DNA of 63,924 bases from Chloroflexota bacterium (GTDB lineage: Bacteria; Chloroflexota; Anaerolineae; Aggregatilineales; Phototrophicaceae): the NCBI GenBank assembly GCA_011525385.1, contig WTGF01000082.1, positions 1-63,924 on the forward strand, written 5' to 3'. This document shows, in pieces, positions 34,428-43,407 of this stretch. Made by a program: the position numbers and the translations under genes. A model generated the notes under the pieces. That model did not search any database. It had not been told where the DNA came from and was given only the letters and a program-made list of their open reading frames with translations. Every line of letters starts with the position of its first letter. The first letter of the stretch is position 1.

Positions 34428-35368
34428 AGCGCGTCATCGTTACCGGCGCCAACGGATTCGTCGGCTCCAACATCGTTTCAGCGCTGGCGCAAGATGGCTG
34501 GCTGGTTAGCGCCCTGGATCGGGAATTTGATAATCCCGCTGTCGCGACCTGGAATCAGAATCACGTGGAGCGCGTCCGAGCGAGTTGCGCCGCTATGCCG
34601 TCGATCCCTGCCGACGCGCTGGTCCACGCGGCTTTCGTCACCGCTACGCCGGAAGAACGGGGAGAATCGCCGGAAGACAATCTGCGCGCCAATGTCGTAC
34701 CGCTCTTGCAAGTGATGGAATATGTTGAAGCGGAAGGAATCCGTCGTTCCGTCTACATCAGTTCCAATGCTGTCTTTCGCCAAACACCGGCGACGCTGGT
34801 TGATGAAATGCGGCCGCCGGACCCGCTGGGCGTCTACGGAGTCGCCAAAACGATGATGGAGCACACCGTCGACGCCATGCGTCATTTGCACGGCCGCGAC
34901 ATGGTCTGCGCGCGGCTTGGCGGCGTCTATGGCAGCTTCGAATATGCTCGCGCCACACGGCCCAAACTGAGCATGGTGGGTCAGATGATGCAGGACGCGC
35001 TGAGCAAGGGAGAGATCGTCGTATCCAGCCCGGCTGAAGTACGGCAATGGACTCTTGCGATGGACATTGGCCGGGCGATCGCCGCGCTGCTGGGCGCCGA
35101 CGCGCTCAACCATAGCTTGTATAATCTCGCCAACGGCGAGCGCAAGTCGGATCTGGAGATCGCCCGGATGATACAAAGTCTTGTTGAAGGTCTTAGGTTG
35201 CGTCTCCCGTCGGCAAATGAATCGGCTGCCCGGTCGCCGGCCAAGCTGGGTTGGCTGGACAACAGTCGTCTGCGGCGAGATACCGGTTTTGATGATTGGA
35301 CGGCCATGAGCCAGGAGGTGTTGGCGAGAGCCTTGACCAGTCTTGCGGGGCAGGTCGGAGATGCTTAA
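34424..35368 (+). CDS. NAD-dependent epimerase/dehydratase (extended SDR)
   Basis: A 314-residue extended SDR with the NAD motif TGANGFVGSN at residues 7-16 and an intact YGVAK (YxxxK) active site near 142-146, preceded by an ISSNAVF serine segment. It resembles nucleotide-sugar epimerases and uronate/aldose dehydrogenases. Setting it in a GntR/Gfo-Idh operon suggests oxidation or epimerisation of a free sugar or uronate, not cell-wall sugar synthesis. It overlaps both neighbours: its ATG shares bases with the GntR stop, and its stop overlaps the next ATG by 8 bases. Confidence 0.85.
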   Translation: MKRVIVTGANGFVGSNIVSALAQDGWLVSALDREFDNPAVATWNQNHVERVRASCAAMPSIPADALVHAAFVTATPEERGESPEDNLRANVVPLLQVMEYVEAEGIRRSVYISSNAVFRQTPATLVDEMRPPDPLGVYGVAKTMMEHTVDAMRHLHGRDMVCARLGGVYGSFEYARATRPKLSMVGQMMQDALSKGEIVVSSPAEVRQWTLAMDIGRAIAALLGADALNHSLYNLANGERKSDLEIARMIQSLVEGLRLRLPSANESAARSPAKLGWLDNSRLRRDTGFDDWTAMSQEVLARALTSLAGQVGDA

Positions 35369-36377
35369 GGTCTTGCTGGCCGGTCTGGGCGTACGCGGTC
35401 GTCATTGGGCGGAGGTGATCAAGCGGGACGCGCGCGCTGATTTGCTCGCTTACGCCGATCCGGACGCGCGGGCTTGCCAGCGAGCATGCGCTGAATTCGG
35501 GGATCGTCCGGCTTTTGCACACGTAGAAGATGCGCTGAATTCCCTGGACGATGTTGGTGCCTTGGTGTTGGCGAACCCGCCGATGGAGCGCGAGAGCATC
35601 GTCCGCGCCGCTGCGGGCCGCGGCCTGCATATGCTGATCGAAAAACCGCTGGCGCTGGATCTCGACGAAGCGCGTCGCTGCGTGGAAATAGCCGAAAGGG
35701 CCGGCACGTCGCTAATGATCGGGCTCAATTTCCGTTATCTCGAGGTCACAACGGCGCTCAAGGGCTTGTTGGCGGAGGAGCGGGTCGGCAAACCGGCCTT
35801 CGCCCGCTTCACCTATGAGCGCTGGCGCGATGGCGGGCGAGGTGATCTCAATGATTATCCCTTGACCATGCGGCAGCCCATGCTTTGGGAGCAAAGCATT
35901 CATCATTTTGATCTGATGCGATATGTCTACGGGCAAGAACCGGTTCGGGTCAGTTGCCGCGCCTGGAATCCTGACTGGAGCATGTACGCGCATGAGAGCA
36001 ATGTGGCGGCCTTGATCGAGTTCGATGGCGGCCTGGTCGTCAATTATCACGGCACCTGGCAAGGCAACTGGGCTGTGCCGGGCTTCGAATGGCGAACCGA
36101 TTGCAGCGAGGGGATCATCACGCATCGGGAACAGTTCGGCGCGCTGTATTACGCGCGTCGCGATGATGAGAAATTGACGCCGGTGAGCCTGCCAGCGCAT
36201 GAACGCTGGATCACGGAAACGCGCGCTTTGTTCGAGCGCTTTGTGGACCATGTGCTGGATGGGACGGCTTTGGAGTGCAGCGGCCGCGATCATCTGATGT
36301 CGCTGGCAATGCTGGAAGCTTGTGTACGATCAAGCGAGCAGAAGTCGGCGGTTGATGTCGGGGGCATATCAAGCTGA
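35361..36377 (+). CDS. Gfo/Idh/MocA family oxidoreductase (first copy)
   Basis: A 338-residue NAD(P)-dependent sugar or inositol dehydrogenase-like protein. The Rossmann start is VLLAGLGVRGRHW (residues 4-16) and the family lysine is in IEKPLALDLDEA (about 95). The C-terminal substrate domain includes the WEQSIHHFDLMRY segment, in which the HHFD histidine/aspartate motif corresponds to the usual active-site region. The substrate is unknown. The start ATG is at 35361, preceded by GGTCGGAG. A second, distantly related member lies at 37792 in the same operon. Confidence 0.85.
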   Translation: MLKVLLAGLGVRGRHWAEVIKRDARADLLAYADPDARACQRACAEFGDRPAFAHVEDALNSLDDVGALVLANPPMERESIVRAAAGRGLHMLIEKPLALDLDEARRCVEIAERAGTSLMIGLNFRYLEVTTALKGLLAEERVGKPAFARFTYERWRDGGRGDLNDYPLTMRQPMLWEQSIHHFDLMRYVYGQEPVRVSCRAWNPDWSMYAHESNVAALIEFDGGLVVNYHGTWQGNWAVPGFEWRTDCSEGIITHREQFGALYYARRDDEKLTPVSLPAHERWITETRALFERFVDHVLDGTALECSGRDHLMSLAMLEACVRSSEQKSAVDVGGISS

Positions 36378-36402
36378 GTCGATTGAGTAGTGGACAGGAA
36401 TC

Positions 36403-37782
36403 ATGAGCGAAACTTTTGTGGGCATTCAGATTGGCGCTATCAGCTTCATAGACGAAGGCGTCGAGCAGGTTCTTGATATTCTGCAGGAAAAAGCGGGCGT
36501 CAACACGCTATTTATCTCGGCTTTGAGCTGGAGCATCGGCAACGCCGGGCGGGCCGCCTTCGGCTTCCCCGATCACGGCGTTCAGCAGCCGGACAATTTG
36601 CAGGGCGGCGCGATGTTCGAGCCCGACCCGCGCTACTATCAAAAAACGTTTGTGAAGCGCTTCGCCGCGCCGGATCCGCTTTACAAGGGCTTTGATACTC
36701 TGGCAGATGTCATCCCGGCAGCGCGCAAGCGCGGCATGAGCGTGTACACCTATTATTGCGAGACATCGAGTTCGGGGATCCGGTCCATCTGGCAGCCGGG
36801 CTTCGAGCATTTTCTCGATCGCGATCATCTGGGACGGGTGGCGACCCGTCCCTCGCTGCTGAATCCGGATTACAAGACTTGGTGGCATTCGGTCTTTTCC
36901 GATTGGTTGAACAATCACGATTTGCGCGGCGTGATGTGGGGCATCGAACGGCAAAGCCCATTGATGGATATCTTTCGCGGCGATAGCTCCACCGGCTTTG
37001 ATTCATATTATGTGGCGGAGGCGCGCTCGCGCGGCATTGATGTGGAGCGCGCTTTGAGCGGGTATCGCAAAATCGACGATTTTCTGCAGGGCGTGCGCGC
37101 GGGCGATCGCCCCGAAGAAGGGGTCTTTGTCTTGCTTTTGCGCAAGCTGCTGCATTATCCCGAGGTGCTGATGTGGGAGAAGATGTGGCTGGATTCTCAT
37201 CATGCCTTTTATCGCGAGTTGCAGGGCTTGGTAAAGTTCTATGATCCGGGGTACGAGTTTGGCATCGGCATCTGGCAGGTGATCAATACCTACAATCCTT
37301 ACCTGCGCGCGCAATACGACCAGCGCGAATACGCGCCCTACGCCGACTGGTTCAAGCCGGTGCTCTATCACAGTCCGGCGGGCGCGCGCTTTGCGGATTT
37401 TGCGGCGTCCTGGCAAGCAGGCGTGCTGGCGGATGCGACGCCCGATGGCGCCTACCAGGCGCTGGCGACGGTCTTGGGCCTGGACGATTTCATTTCCTCG
37501 CGCGAGGCGGGGCCGCTGGCGGGCTTCAACGCGGATTACGTCAGGCAATGGACCGCGCGCTTGATCGCCGACACCGGGCGGCCGGTATATCCAGGCATCG
37601 GCGTGGGCGTGGGGCATGGCGGCGCTAGCAAAGAGATCAGTCCAGAGGAGGTCCGCGAGGGCGTTCAGGCCGGCTTCGACGGCGGCGCCAGCGGCGTCAT
37701 GATCTCGCGCAATTATTCGGAAGCGGAACTGCGCAACTTGAAAGCGGTCGGCGACGTTCTGCGCGAACGCGGCTTGATTTAG
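36403..37782 (+). CDS. Uncharacterised TIM-barrel-like protein, possible glycosidase
   Basis: I do not recognise a named family for this 459-residue soluble protein. Its pattern of alternating strands and helices suggests a TIM barrel: VGIQIGAISF at the start, NTLFISALSW (about 34-43), SVYTYYCETS (about 111), RGVMWGIERQSP (about 173) and GIGIWQVIN (about 287), ending with PVYPGIGVGVGHGG and GASGVMISRNY. Acidic residues at strand ends (Glu in YCETS, Glu in GIERQ) would suit a glycosidase. No signal peptide. It lies between two sugar dehydrogenase-like genes in the GntR operon, 25 and 9 bases from its neighbours, so a role in the same sugar pathway is likely. Confidence 0.7.
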   Translation: MSETFVGIQIGAISFIDEGVEQVLDILQEKAGVNTLFISALSWSIGNAGRAAFGFPDHGVQQPDNLQGGAMFEPDPRYYQKTFVKRFAAPDPLYKGFDTLADVIPAARKRGMSVYTYYCETSSSGIRSIWQPGFEHFLDRDHLGRVATRPSLLNPDYKTWWHSVFSDWLNNHDLRGVMWGIERQSPLMDIFRGDSSTGFDSYYVAEARSRGIDVERALSGYRKIDDFLQGVRAGDRPEEGVFVLLLRKLLHYPEVLMWEKMWLDSHHAFYRELQGLVKFYDPGYEFGIGIWQVINTYNPYLRAQYDQREYAPYADWFKPVLYHSPAGARFADFAASWQAGVLADATPDGAYQALATVLGLDDFISSREAGPLAGFNADYVRQWTARLIADTGRPVYPGIGVGVGHGGASKEISPEEVREGVQAGFDGGASGVMISRNYSEAELRNLKAVGDVLRERGLI

Positions 37783-37791
37783 GAGGACATA

Positions 37792-38859
37792 ATGACCATA
37801 AGAGTGGCTACGATCGGCGCGAGCTTCGCGCGCCAGGCTTATCTGCCAGCCTTGAAAACCATCGGTGATGTTGAACTGGTGGCCATCGCCAGCGCGCGAA
37901 TGGAGAGCGCGCAAGCGGCGGCGGAGAGCTTTGGGATCCCGCATGTCTACGACGATTGGCAGCGTATGATGGGCGAGCATCAGTTTGACTTGGTCTGCAT
38001 CGCGACGCCGACGCTCTATCATGCGCCGATGACGCTGGCTGCCTTGCGGGCTGGCGCGCATGTGCTTTGCGAAAAACCGATGGCGATGAATCAAGATGAA
38101 TCGGCGAATATGCTGGAAACTGCCGAGTCGCTCAATAAGCTGCATATTATTGGGCATGAGTTGCGCTTCAATCCCAATCGCAGGAAGATCAAATCGCTGA
38201 TTGAGAGCGGCTTCATCGGCCAGGCGCGGCATGCCAATATTGTCAATATCTCCGGCGCCTGGGGCGATCCCGCCGCGCGACCGGCGGGCGACTGGTGGTC
38301 GCGCGAGGACATGGGTGGCGGTCGGCTGGGGGCGAGCGGCTCGCACATGATAGACCTTTTGCGCTTTTGGCTCGGTGATATCGCTACGGTCAGCGGGCAA
38401 GTCTCAACCATGGTGAGCGAGCGCATTGACAAAAAGAGCGGTGAGGGTTGGCGGGCGACAGCCGACGATCAAAGCAGCTTCCTCATGGAGATGGAAAGCG
38501 GCGCTCTGTGTTCGGTATTCTTGAGCGGGGCCGCGCGACACGGCATGGGCAATCAGACGCAGATCTTCGGCAGTGAAGGTACGATCACGCTGGCGGACAA
38601 CGATGAGCGGCTGCTGGTTGCCAAAGCTGGCGAGGACTTCGTCGATATGAGCGAGCGCGACCCCAACGCCGGTCTGGACGGCATCGGCGCAGGCATCTGG
38701 AACGTTTCCTTCGTCGCCTTGATGGTCGAGTTGACCGCTGCGATACGGGAAAAGCGCTCCCTGGGCTGGGGCGCGACCTTCGCCGACGGGCATCAATGTC
38801 AGATCGCGATGGACGCCATCAGAAAAAGCAGTGCCGAGAGGCGCTGGGTGGCCTTATGA
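37792..38859 (+). CDS. Gfo/Idh/MocA family oxidoreductase (second copy)
   Basis: A 355-residue member with Rossmann start VATIGASFARQAYLPAL (residues 4-20), the CEKPMAMNQDES lysine motif (about 95) and an ASGSHMIDLLRFWLG segment where the active-site Gly-x-His-x-x-Asp is intact. It differs considerably from the copy at 35361, so the two probably act on different intermediates, for example oxidation at one carbon and later reduction, as in 3-keto-sugar pathways (inference). AGGAGG lies just before its ATG. It is the last gene of the operon. Confidence 0.85.
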   Translation: MTIRVATIGASFARQAYLPALKTIGDVELVAIASARMESAQAAAESFGIPHVYDDWQRMMGEHQFDLVCIATPTLYHAPMTLAALRAGAHVLCEKPMAMNQDESANMLETAESLNKLHIIGHELRFNPNRRKIKSLIESGFIGQARHANIVNISGAWGDPAARPAGDWWSREDMGGGRLGASGSHMIDLLRFWLGDIATVSGQVSTMVSERIDKKSGEGWRATADDQSSFLMEMESGALCSVFLSGAARHGMGNQTQIFGSEGTITLADNDERLLVAKAGEDFVDMSERDPNAGLDGIGAGIWNVSFVALMVELTAAIREKRSLGWGATFADGHQCQIAMDAIRKSSAERRWVAL

Positions 38860-38887
38860 GCGTGTTTATGGATGCCTTTGCCAGTGT

Positions 38888-38893
38888 TATAAT
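38888..38893 (+). promoter_or_regulatory. -10 element upstream of Uma2 gene
   Basis: A perfect TATAAT lies 34 bases before the GTG start of the Uma2 gene. I see no good -35 at the usual spacing. Confidence 0.35.
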
Positions 38894-38926
38894 ATTTTCA
38901 CGTTAAGTCGTATGAGGACGAATACG

Positions 38927-39499
38927 GTGATTGAGGGCGTCCGCCAGATGAACGTCGAAGAATTCCTTGACTTTGCAGAAAGCAGCGAGGATCGTTATGA
39001 ATACATTGATGGCGAGCCGCGTCAGATGACCGGGGGAAAACTGGATCACTTTACTATCATCGCAAATGTTACTGGCAGGCTCCAGACTCTGTTGGCTGAT
39101 ACCGATTGTCAAGTAGTAGGCGGTGGCATGTTAGTAAAGGTTGGAGAGGCGCGCTTGGTGGCGCCTGATGTCAGCGTGGTTTGCAGCGAGCCGGAGACAG
39201 AATCCGATACCCGTATTCTGCTCAATCCGATTCTGGTCGTGGAAGTCACATCTCCATCGTCAATCGAACATGATCGCATCTCGAAGCGCGAATATTATAG
39301 TGACGTCGCTTCGATAGAGGCTTATCTCATCGTCGATCAGCATCGAGTACTGGTGGAACTGTACACGCGAAGTGAAACCGGCTGGCAGATCCAGTGCTTC
39401 TCTGATTTGGGCGACGAAGTAGCGCTGGCGGCGCTGGATTGCAGGCTGCCATTGCGGGACATTTACCAGCGAATCGAATTTGAGGAGGAGTCTCAGTAG
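38927..39499 (+). CDS. Uma2 family endonuclease-like protein (copy 1)
   Basis: A 190-residue Uma2 (DUF820) protein with a PD-(D/E)XK nuclease-like core. It opens with VRQMNVEEFLDFAES and DRYEYIDGEPRQMTGG. The putative catalytic part is APDVSVVC (Asp), then LVVEVTSPSS (Glu) and DRISKREYY (Lys), followed by AYLIVDQ. Family function is unsettled. I chose the GTG at 38927 by comparison with the paralogue at 39837 and because GAGGA lies eight bases before it; ATG 38912 is the alternative. A 170-base block (39218-39387) is identical to 40131-40300 in the next copy. Confidence 0.8.
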   Translation: MIEGVRQMNVEEFLDFAESSEDRYEYIDGEPRQMTGGKLDHFTIIANVTGRLQTLLADTDCQVVGGGMLVKVGEARLVAPDVSVVCSEPETESDTRILLNPILVVEVTSPSSIEHDRISKREYYSDVASIEAYLIVDQHRVLVELYTRSETGWQIQCFSDLGDEVALAALDCRLPLRDIYQRIEFEEESQ

Positions 39500-39690
39500 T
39501 CAGCAGAGTATCCTTTTCGGTTGAAATTCTTGCGTCTCCGCGTCAAACTCCCACCATATATCCCGCATCCATAATAAAGTCTATCCGCAGGGACGACTGG
39601 CGGTCAATTTCTACGCGATCTACGCGCGGCGCTGGGTCGCCGTGGCCACAGACTGTCATTTGCCCGGTCCCCATTCAGTTTATGCTCGTC

Positions 39691-39710
39691 GGGCGATAGA
39701 TCGCCCCTAC
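39691..39710. repeat. Short REP-like palindrome
   Basis: Arms GGGCGAT and ATCGCCC, followed by CCTAC, with almost no loop. It is the only repeat I see in the 337-base gap 39500-39836. Confidence 0.65.
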
Positions 39711-39774
39711 CGTCAGTCAAATGATTGCTGTTCTTAATTGCAGCCGACTTCAATACACTTCCCTGTAATTGGTT

Positions 39775-39805
39775 TTGAGATATCGTCGTCGCGTCGTGTT
39801 ATAAT
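39775..39805 (+). promoter_or_regulatory. Sigma70-type promoter of Uma2 copy 2
   Basis: -35 TTGAGA (39775-39780) and -10 TATAAT (39800-39805) are separated by 19 bases, slightly long. The ATG is 31 bases downstream. Confidence 0.5.
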
Positions 39806-39836
39806 CGTCGCATATTGAGTTGCCTGAGGCCAAGAG

Positions 39837-40430
39837 ATGATTGTCGAGCAGGTCCGCCAGATGAGCGTCGAAGAATTCCTTAACTTTGCAGAAAACAGCG
39901 AGGATCGGTATGAATACATTGATGGCGAGCCACGTCAGATGACCGGGGGAAAACTCAATCATTTTCGGATCATTCACCGGATTCAAGTCCTTCTTGGGAG
40001 TCGGCTGGCGGATACCGAATGCGAGGTAATTGCTGCTGGCATGCTCGTGAAAGCTGGAGACGCGCGTCTGTTAGCGCCGGATGTCAGCGTGGTTTGCGGC
40101 GAGCCGGAGACTGAAGCCGATGCGCGAATCCTGCTCAATCCGATTCTGGTCGTGGAAGTCACATCTCCATCGTCAATCGAACATGATCGCATCTCGAAGC
40201 GCGAATATTATAGTGACGTCGCTTCGATAGAGGCTTATCTCATCGTCGATCAGCATCGAGTACTGGTGGAACTGTACACGCGAAGTGAAACCGGCTGGCA
40301 CATCCAGTGCTTCTCTGATTTGGGCGACGAAGTAGCGCTAGCGGCGCTGGAGTGCAGTCTGCGGCTGCGGGACATATACCAGCGGATCAGGTTTGAAGAG
40401 GAAGCGCCCGCAACCGTTGAAGATGCATAA
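39837..40430 (+). CDS. Uma2 family endonuclease-like protein (copy 2)
   Basis: A 197-residue paralogue of the gene at 38927, same strand, about 340 bases downstream. The catalytic segments are the same: APDVSVVC, LVVEVTSPSS, DRISKREYY, AYLIVDQ. The N-terminal 40 residues differ only slightly, the stretch after HFRIIHRIQVL differs much more, and the catalytic block is identical at the DNA level over 170 bases. This uneven pattern indicates recent gene conversion or recombination. It has its own promoter, so the two copies are separately expressed. Confidence 0.85.
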   Translation: MIVEQVRQMSVEEFLNFAENSEDRYEYIDGEPRQMTGGKLNHFRIIHRIQVLLGSRLADTECEVIAAGMLVKAGDARLLAPDVSVVCGEPETEADARILLNPILVVEVTSPSSIEHDRISKREYYSDVASIEAYLIVDQHRVLVELYTRSETGWHIQCFSDLGDEVALAALECSLRLRDIYQRIRFEEEAPATVEDA

Positions 40431-40436
40431 TCGAAA

Positions 40437-40460
40437 GAGGGCGATCCCCGGATCGCCCTC
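40437..40460. terminator. Hairpin between convergent genes
   Basis: A perfect 11-base stem, GAGGGCGATCC against GGATCGCCCTC with a CC loop, lies 6 bases past the Uma2 stop and 60 bases past the convergent M16 gene. There is no strong T tract. It uses the same GGGCGAT/ATCGCCC arms as the dispersed palindromes, so a repeat may have been adopted as terminator. Confidence 0.55.
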
Positions 40461-40519
40461 AATTTCAATCGTCTTCTGTTTCCCAACTTCGATTTTCCGC
40501 AATCGGATAATCGTGCAGC

Positions 40520-43243
40520 CTATTCCGCTTCCAGAAGCGTCACCTCGCCGAGTGTCTCCAATTGCTCCTGGATTTCGCTGGCGTCGCCGACCACGACAAT
40601 GATGAAATCTTCGGGATGGATGTAGCTGTTCGCGATATCCAGCACGTCATCCTTGGAAACATCTTTGATATAGCCCAGCCATTTGTTGAGCCGGTCGAGT
40701 TCAACGCCGCGGATTTTGTAGGAGGCCACCGATTCGACGAAGTCTTGATAAGTTTCGAGCCCGAAGACGAACTCGCCGACGATGCCATCACGGGCGTCAT
40801 TGATCTCTTCATCGGTGAGCGGCTCGGTTTGGATGCGTTCGATCTCCATGAAGACTTCCTCGAGCGCCGGCGCGATGACATCGTTGCGCACGTCCGCCGA
40901 GACCCGGAAGTATCCGATGTCGGCCGGGTAGCTGAAACCGGAGCCGATGCCGTAGGTATAGCCTTTTTCCTCACGGATGTTTTGCACCAGTCGGGAAGAA
41001 AAGGTGCCGCCCAAGACGTGGTTCATCACGCGGGCCGGGAAGTAATCGAGACTTGCGCCCTGGATGCCGATATTGCCGATGCGGAAGGTCGCCTGCGTGC
41101 TGCCAGGGCGATCGACCAGCAAGATCTGCCGTCCGCTGTGTTCCGGCAGCGCTGGGTAGCTGACGGCCTCTGCCGAGCCTTCCCAATCGGCGAAGTGCTG
41201 AGTCGCGTATTCAAGTCCCTCTTCTGTCGTGATGGCGCCGGCGATGATCAGCACCGCGTTGTCCGGATGACGGCGCGATTCATAGAAGGCGACAATGTCA
41301 TCGCGAGTGATGGCCTCCAAGGACTCGAAGGTGGTGGCGTTGCCATAGGGATGGCCTTCGTATAGCAGCCTCCCGAAGGTACGACCGGCTACGAAACTTG
41401 GCTGCGCCAGGTTTGCTTCCAGGGCGCTGATGCGCTCCGCTCGTTCGCGCTCGACTTCGTTTTCGGGGAAGTTGGCGTTGAGCGTCATATCGGCGAGTAG
41501 CTCGAAGGCGAGATCAACGTCTTCGATCAAGGCAAACACGCCGAGCTGCAGACTGTCGCCGCCACCGCCGCTGCCGACAGCGCCACCAACTTGCTCAATG
41601 GCGCCGGCGATGTCTTGGGCACTGCGCGCGGTGGTGCCGCGTGTGATCAAGTCACCAGCTATTCCGGCCAACCCGGGCAAATCCTGTGGCGCGGCGGTTC
41701 CGCCGCCGGCGAAATAGACATCGAGCGAGATTATCGGCATGTTGGGCTGCTCGATAACGACAACTTCCAGGCCGTTGTCCAAGACGTTTTCGGTGATGGT
41801 GGGGAAGTTGAATTCGTTCGAATCCAGGGGCGGCGGCGGTTCGCTTTGTTCGATGACGTAGCGGTAATCCGGCTCTTGTTCGACGACGTCCTCGGCGGCG
41901 TAGGGTTCCACCGGTGGCGGGGCTTCGGCATCGGTTTCCACCACGTTGAAGACGTGCCGATCGGACTCTTCCAGATACTCTATGGCGACGCGCTGGATGT
42001 CCTCGCTGCTGACCGCTTTGTAGCGGTCAACGCCAGTGAATACCGCTTGGGGATCGCCGAAATAGTAGCTTGCGCTTTGCACGCTCTCGGCTAGTCCAAG
42101 AGCCGTCTCCAGTCCGAGAATCCCTCTGCTTCGTATACCCGCGATCACCTTGTCGAGCTCTTCTTGGGGAACGCCTTCATCGATGATCCTTTGCAGTTCT
42201 TCGTAGGATGCCGCCTCGAGTTCCGCCAGGTCGACCCCGACATTGCCAACCAGAATGAAGGCGAATTGGCCCGGACCGCGATTGTCAAAGATCCAGGCGT
42301 CGGCTTGCAGCGCTTTGCCGGTGTCGACGAGTCGCTTGGCAAGGCGGCTGGAATCACCGACGCTCAGAACGCGGGAGAGCACGTCCAGCGCCGGGTAGTC
42401 TTCATGGATCAGCGGCGGAATCTCGTAGGCGACCAGCAGCGCGGGCAGATTGATGAAGGGATCTTCGATGGTGATGTATTCCGCTTCCTCTTGATCGACC
42501 GGCACAAACTCGGGCAGGGCGGGCGGGTCATCGCCGCGCGGGATGGGGCCGAAGAGCGCATCGACCAGAGCGCGCGTCGCGTCGAAGTCGATGTCTCCGG
42601 CGACGACCAGGGTGGCATTGTTCGGGACGTAATAGGTGCGGTGGAAGCTGAGCACGTCTTCGATTTGGGCCTTGTTAACATCGTCAATGTTGCCGATGGC
42701 GGGTCGCTTGTAAGGTTCGTAGGAATAGGGCACGGTGATGAGCGCTTTCACCGCCGAACCATAGGGTCGGTTGTCGTAGCTGCGCTGCAGTTCTTCGATG
42801 ACGATGGCGCGCTGGTTGTCGAGGTTTTCCTGCGTCACGTCCAAGCCGCCCATGCGATCGGCTTCAATCCAAAGCGCCAGCGGCAGCTGATGAGATGGCA
42901 CCGTATCGTAGTAGGCAGTGTAGTCGGTGCTGACATAGGCGTTTGACGAGCCGCCAACTGGTTCCAGCAACTGGTCCATGCCGTTGTCCGGAATATGCGG
43001 CGAACCTTCGAACATCATGTGTTCAAAGAGATGGGCAAAGCCACTCTTGCCTGCGGGGTCATTGGCGCTGCCGACCTTATACCAGATATCCACCGCGACG
43101 GTGGGCGCAGTGGTATCGCGCACCAGGATGACTTCCAAGCCGTTATCCAGCACGTATTGCTGCAAATCCAGTTGTTGGTCCGCTGCCAGGCTGGCTCCGC
43201 CAATTGTCAGCAGGCACAACATGAGCAAAACAAAGCGTTTCAT
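40520..43243 (-). CDS. Secreted M16 zinc peptidase, two-lobed
   Basis: A 907-residue pitrilysin-family protein with a signal peptide (MKRFVLLMLCLLTIGGASLA). The first half carries the inverted zinc motif HLFEHMMFEG at about residue 71, so it is the catalytic lobe. The second half starts near 475 (DNGLEVVVIEQPNMPI) and lacks the HxxEH motif; the matching place reads GLAGIAGD, so it is the non-catalytic lobe. The later elements FRIGNIGIQG and EKGYTYGIGSGF are typical of this family. This is the usual bacterial secreted arrangement of M16 in one chain. A promoter is visible at 43299-43325. Confidence 0.9.
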   Translation of the reverse strand: MKRFVLLMLCLLTIGGASLAADQQLDLQQYVLDNGLEVILVRDTTAPTVAVDIWYKVGSANDPAGKSGFAHLFEHMMFEGSPHIPDNGMDQLLEPVGGSSNAYVSTDYTAYYDTVPSHQLPLALWIEADRMGGLDVTQENLDNQRAIVIEELQRSYDNRPYGSAVKALITVPYSYEPYKRPAIGNIDDVNKAQIEDVLSFHRTYYVPNNATLVVAGDIDFDATRALVDALFGPIPRGDDPPALPEFVPVDQEEAEYITIEDPFINLPALLVAYEIPPLIHEDYPALDVLSRVLSVGDSSRLAKRLVDTGKALQADAWIFDNRGPGQFAFILVGNVGVDLAELEAASYEELQRIIDEGVPQEELDKVIAGIRSRGILGLETALGLAESVQSASYYFGDPQAVFTGVDRYKAVSSEDIQRVAIEYLEESDRHVFNVVETDAEAPPPVEPYAAEDVVEQEPDYRYVIEQSEPPPPLDSNEFNFPTITENVLDNGLEVVVIEQPNMPIISLDVYFAGGGTAAPQDLPGLAGIAGDLITRGTTARSAQDIAGAIEQVGGAVGSGGGGDSLQLGVFALIEDVDLAFELLADMTLNANFPENEVERERAERISALEANLAQPSFVAGRTFGRLLYEGHPYGNATTFESLEAITRDDIVAFYESRRHPDNAVLIIAGAITTEEGLEYATQHFADWEGSAEAVSYPALPEHSGRQILLVDRPGSTQATFRIGNIGIQGASLDYFPARVMNHVLGGTFSSRLVQNIREEKGYTYGIGSGFSYPADIGYFRVSADVRNDVIAPALEEVFMEIERIQTEPLTDEEINDARDGIVGEFVFGLETYQDFVESVASYKIRGVELDRLNKWLGYIKDVSKDDVLDIANSYIHPEDFIIVVVGDASEIQEQLETLGEVTLLEAE

Positions 43244-43298
43244 GAGATGCTTTGTCTCCTTTCGTTTGGTTTGGACAATTCAAGCATCGCTTAATTCT

Positions 43299-43325
43299 AT
43301 TATATGGTACTTACGCTAATGTAAA
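43299..43325 (-). promoter_or_regulatory. Promoter of the M16 gene
   Basis: On the minus strand, TTTACA (43325-43320) and a perfect TATAAT (43304-43299) are 15 bases apart, shorter than the optimum. An AAAGGAG ribosome-binding site and ATG follow about 50 bases downstream. Confidence 0.45.
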
Positions 43326-43407
43326 CGGATTGTAAAAGTAAGATGTGAGTATCCATCCATAACATCGGGCGATACGTTTGTGTTTACAGTGTCAGGGCTG
43401 CGCAGTG

